20,929 nucleotides of DNA from Acanthamoeba sp. SK_2022b (taxonomy: Eukaryota > Discosea > Longamoebia > Acanthamoebidae), in the NCBI GenBank assembly GCA_027943245.1, contig JANDJZ010000460.1:1-20929 (forward strand), in the 5' to 3' direction. Made by a program: the position numbers and the translations under genes. The notes below the pieces were generated by a model. The model searched no databases and was not told the DNA's origin. It saw nothing but the letters and a program-made list of their open reading frames with translations. Each line of letters starts with the position of its first letter. Position 1 is the stretch's first letter. This document shows, piece after piece, positions 16,746-20,929 of the stretch.

Positions 16746-19700
16746 ATGGCGGCCTTCGCCACGCCCAGGCTGAATGTTCCCACTCCAAGGGCTGAGGTCG
16801 GATATGGTAATCTCCCCTCGGCCATGGCCGACCAGCTTCTCCCGGGCAGGAAGCACTTCCCCACCAGTCCAGGGCAGCCCTCCCTCCCGAATGACGACGA
16901 AGTCGAAGGGGTGAAGCAGGACTCCAACACGGTCAACTATGCCAGGATGCCACTGCGCGACTATGACGCTACTTGCCCACAGGCCAGGCTGGGTGCCCTC
17001 GGCATGCCCCAGCGCGGGGTGGAGGACATGATAAGGATCGACCGGCTTAACGAAGAGACCATCCTGCTCAACCTTCAGCGCCGCTACGAGGAGGACCTCA
17101 TTTACGTACGCTTGGCCTGTGGCCTTCGTTCTGCAGCGTCGCATGTCTCCTAATGAGAATGCTGGGACATGCAGACCTATACCGGCTCTATCCTGGTGTC
17201 GGTGAACCCCTACAAGGGCATGCCCATCTACACAACTCAGTACGTCAAGGAGTACATCGGCAAACGGCTCGGTTCCCGACCGCCTCACATCTACGCCATC
17301 GCCAACGCCGCTTACGCCGCCCTTGCCGCATCGAGGCGTAACCAGGCCGTCATCATCAGGTAGCCCATGGACGTCCACCCGGCAACGTTGACCGATGTTG
17401 GTCCTGACTGACTGTTGATGCGACAGCGGAGAATCGGGAGCGGGCAAAACAGAGGCGACCAAGCTCATCATGCAATTCCTGGCCCATTGCACCAACAAGC
17501 ACTCCGAGGTGGAGCGCAAGATCTTGGACGCCAACCCTGTTCTCGAGGCCTTTGGCAATGCAGCCACCGTGCGCAACAACAACTCGTCACGCTTCGTACG
17601 CAACCACCACACCCTTCCTTGGCCACTGCGCTGTAGCGTGACCGTGGCTCTTGGTGTGCGTTCACCGCTGTCAGGGACGCTTTATCGAGATCCGGTTCAA
17701 CAGTTCTTGCAACGCGATCGAAGGCGCTCGTATCACCAACTGTGCGTTGCTCCCCTCCCCTCTCGCGTGCCAGCCCAGAGCGCTGTCTCATGTCCCTACC
17801 AACGACAGACCTGCTGGAGAAGTCGAGGATCGTCAAGCAGACTCAAGGCGAACGCAACTACCATGCCTTCTACATGTTTCTGGCAGGCTGTACAGAGGAG
17901 GAAAAGAGTTCGTCTTCCCCCCTCACCTTGCTCACCTGTCTGCCTGTCGCCGTGTGTGGCTTACGCCGAATGTGCTGCAGAAAAGTATTTTCTAAAAGAG
18001 GCCAAGGACTACCACTACTTAAACCAGAGCGACGTCTACACGTTACCAAATGTCGACGATAAAGAGGACTGGGAGCGGATGCGGGTATGCTTGTCTTTTG
18101 GGACCGGTGCTGTGGTGCCTGGCACTCACCGACGCTCTTTCCCGCGATAGTCGGCTATGGACGGGCTGGGCATATCCAGCGAAAATCAGAACCTCATCCT
18201 CTCGCTGCTGGCGGCCATCTTGCACTTGGGCAACATCTCCTTCATCTCGGGGGACAAAGATCAGGCCAAGATCGCCGATGAGTCTGGTGTGTTTGTGTTT
18301 GTATTCTCAGGGCGCCAATATTGACCGGAGGTGTCTCATCACCCTTTCCTCCCAAACGACAGTGATTGAAATGGTCAGCACGCTCTTGGGCGTGCAATCA
18401 ACCTCGCTCAAGGAAGCTCTTCTCACTCGAATCATCGCTGTCGGTGCTGAGAAACTTGTCAAGCCTCTCACGGTGGACGAGGTACGCGCATAGCTCGAGC
18501 TGCCGTCTCCCGCTGCCTCTTCTCACGTACCTGCACCACATGAAGGCGACCGACGCCCGAGACACAGTGGCAAAGTCGCTCTACGACCGCCTGTTTGGGT
18601 GGCTGCTTGATCAAATCAACAAATCGATCAAGGGCTCGTTCACCGAAGAGAGCCCGTTCATTGGCATCTTGGACATCTTTGGCTTCGAGAACTTCACCGT
18701 ACGCCAAGTCACCCACTCTGCGTGTCGCATATGCTGTCACTCATGTAGCACGCTGCTCATATCAATGAAAAACAGGAGAACAGCTTCGAGCAGCTGTGCA
18801 TCAACTTCACCAACGAGGCCCTACAGCAACACTTCAACAACCACATATTCATGCTCGAACAGAAGGAATACGAGTCGCAGGGCCTCAAGGGTTGGAACGC
18901 CATCACGTTCAACGACAACCAGAAGTGCCTCGATCTCATCGAAGGCGTACGCCTCCTTTCGCAGGGCTTCCATTCCACCTATCTCGGCATCGGCTCACCC
19001 GCAATTTGGTGGACCGCAGACCACGCCACCGGGCATCCTGCAGCTGCTCGACGAGGAGGCTCGGTTTCCCAAGGGCTCGGATGACAGCTTTCTGGCCAAG
19101 GTGGCCAACAACCACAAGTCGAACGTGCATTTCGACACGCCCCGCCTGCGAGGCCGTTCGCCGAGCTTCATTGTCAGGCACTACGCCGGAGATGTACAAA
19201 CCCTCCCCCCTCCTTTGTTCGAGTTTCGAGCAGTCTTGCGGTCCATTCACAACGGCGATCAAACAACAGGTGATGTATAAAGCGCCGGGCTTCCTCGACA
19301 AGAATCGTGACCCGCTTGGACCGCTTATCATCGGCTGCTTTAAGGGCTCCACGTTCGAGTTGCTGCGAAGCCTGTTCCCCGAAGATGTCAACCCCCTGCA
19401 GCGCTCGGGTCGTGGTGCGCCCAAGACAATCGGCGTCGCCTTCAGGGTATGCCCGCCGGGCGTTCTCTGCAAGCCGCTCATCTCTCGTCTGACTCGCTTG
19501 CCTCTCTGGGGGGGGGGGGCGTGCGGGCCTGCCATAGATGCAACTCCGAGCGCTGATGGAACTGCTAGCGCACACGGAGCCGCACTATATACGCTGCATC
19601 AAGCCCAACATGTTCAAGATCCAGCGGTGCTTCGACGCAGCGCTGGTGTACCACCAGCTGAGCTATGCCGGCATGATGGAGACCATCAAGATCCGGTACC

Positions 19701-20929
19701 TCACCTCCTGTCCTTGCGGCCTCGTGCGTTAAGAAATGGCGTGTAGAAGCATCATTTTTCTTTAAATTTATATGATTTTTAATCTTATTATTTTAATCTG
19801 AACACAGCAAGTCAGGTTTCCCAATTCGCGAGACGTTTGAGAGGTTTTGGCGCAACTACCGCATTCTGGTCCAACGCACACGGCTGGTGCTGACCCCAGC
19901 GGGTCTCATGGGGTGCCCCGACTACGGCATCGGCTGCAGGTCTCTCCACCCTTCTGACCTGTTTGTTTTGACCAACCGCACCCGTCGCCCCGCGCGATCT
20001 CACCGTCCACACATGACACGGATCACAGGAAACTCGTGGAGGACCTGATGGAGGAGAACAGCGGCCTCCTCCTGCCCGATCAGTACTTTATCGGCAGCTC
20101 CAAGGTTCTTTTGAAGGATGACCAGGTACCGCCCTAAACAAATCGAGCGCCAGTCCTCCTTTATCTGTTCCCGTGTATTCCACCGCGGGTTGACTCTGGT
20201 GTGCCGTGGCTCGTGCAGTTCTCCATTCTCGACCTGGCCCGGCGTGCCGTCCTCAAAGACTACGGCTATGTTCTGTTTAGGGTTCGGGATCTCCGCCCGA
20301 AACGACCGCTCGTTGCTCTCACTGACACTCGCTGAACGCGTTGCAGGCCATGCGGGCATATCACGACAGACAACTGTTCCTGCGCAAGCGCCGGGCTGCG
20401 AGCACGATCAGCAGAGCATTCAGGGTCTACAAGGGCCGCGCCAAGTTCCTTAAGGCCAGGCGGGCAGCCCTGAAGATTCAGGTACGACCCTGCTCACGCG
20501 TGTTCTTTGCCCCATCCTCCCTCTAGTTCAACCAACGCTGCTCCCCACTGCCGTGTAGACGTGGTACCGCATGCGCACGCTGCGACGCAAGTACCTCGCT
20601 ACGAAGAAAGCAATTTTGGTGATCCAGGTACGAACGCTATGCTATGCGCAGGCACGGGCAAGGCTTGGCCTGGCCCACTGGCTGACCTGTTGACTCACTT
20701 GGTCACAGACACGATCACGCATGGTGCGGGTGCGGAGGCCCTTCAAGGTGCAGCTGGCCGCGCGGATGACCGAGAGGAAGCGGCTGGAAGCGCTTCAGCC
20801 TCCCACGCCGCCACCGGCTGGCGGCACGGCTCCTCCGCCGCCAGGGGTCCCCGAGCCCCCGCCGCCCGTGTCGCGCCACCCCGAGCGCCCGTCCATCGAC
20901 GACCGACCAGGCATGGCCGCTCGCGCGCG
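16746..20929 (+). CDS. Unconventional myosin heavy chain, 5' part (motor, 3 IQ motifs, start of tail)
   Basis: An actin-based ATPase motor, cut by the right edge. Exons: 16746-17105, 17175-17359, 17427-17595, 17675-17741, 17809-17907, 17981-18084, 18151-18286, 18363-18481, 18546-18698, 18776-18946, 19020-19193, 19270-19446, 19538-19695, 19808-19939, 20029-20125, 20219-20269, 20347-20481, 20559-20627, 20709->20929; phases agree, giving about 925 residues. The first 90 residues are an unmatched extension. Motor hallmarks: [16 protein letters not shown]-loop GESGAGKT (183-190), switch I NNNSSRFGR (232-240), switch II DIFGFE (456-461), GFLDKNRD and HYIRCIKPN. The TEDS position is Glu403, so heavy-chain phosphorylation there is not needed, unlike amoeba myosin I. 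Three IQ-type motifs follow ([51 protein letters not shown]), then a polyproline stretch. Motor details recall class VII/MyTH4-FERM myosins, but the class is unproven because the tail is missing. Confidence 0.92.

Noticed and set aside
16650..17612. 320-codon minus-strand ORF
   Set aside because: It lies antisense to the first three myosin exons and runs through introns; no family features.

Overview
The window looks like nuclear DNA of a GC-rich, gene-dense amoebozoan protist, most likely Acanthamoeba or a close relative. This is inferred from GC-rich third codon positions, many short introns (mostly 60-120 nt, GT/GC...AG), CA/GT and GA microsatellites inside introns, small intergenic gaps, and eukaryote-only proteins. 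No bacterial operon, CRISPR array, insertion sequence or recognisable transposon was found.

Layout from left to right. (1) 1-2579, plus: the 3' part of a condensin II HEAT subunit gene (CAP-D3/NCAPD3-like), ten exons visible, followed by a poly(A) signal. (2) 2650-3420: no convincing gene, but scattered short protein-like stretches in shifting frames. (3) 3558-4535, plus: a signal-peptide-bearing, sequon-rich putative membrane protein whose reading frame is partly doubtful. (4) 5135-8680, minus: a 17-exon gene for a C2/EF-hand phosphatidylserine decarboxylase, reconstructed at 582 residues with a consistent phase at every junction; several of its introns are filled with microsatellites. (5) 9694-9766, plus: tRNA-Trp(CCA). 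(6) 9818-10543, minus: an unrecognised secreted protein. (7) 10644-10716, minus: tRNA-Asp(GTC). (8) 11141-12790, minus: a three-exon secreted clan GH-A-like glycoside hydrolase with a GPI-anchor-like tail. (9) 13163-15937, minus: DNA topoisomerase IB, four exons, 823 residues. (10) 16746-20929, plus: a 19-exon unconventional myosin heavy chain (motor, three IQ motifs, start of a proline-rich tail), cut off by the right edge.

The genes do not form a pathway. Two act on chromosomes (condensin II and Top1), one on phospholipid synthesis, one on actin motility, and three enter the secretory route. I see no new multi-gene system. The most noteworthy points are the unusual 5' splice-site consensus (C at +4 in 36 of 48 introns by my tally), the microsatellite and 186-nt homopurine load in the decarboxylase introns, an apparent 8-nt deletion at the left edge of the condensin gene, a GC-AG intron, and the frame conflict in the 3558-4535 gene.
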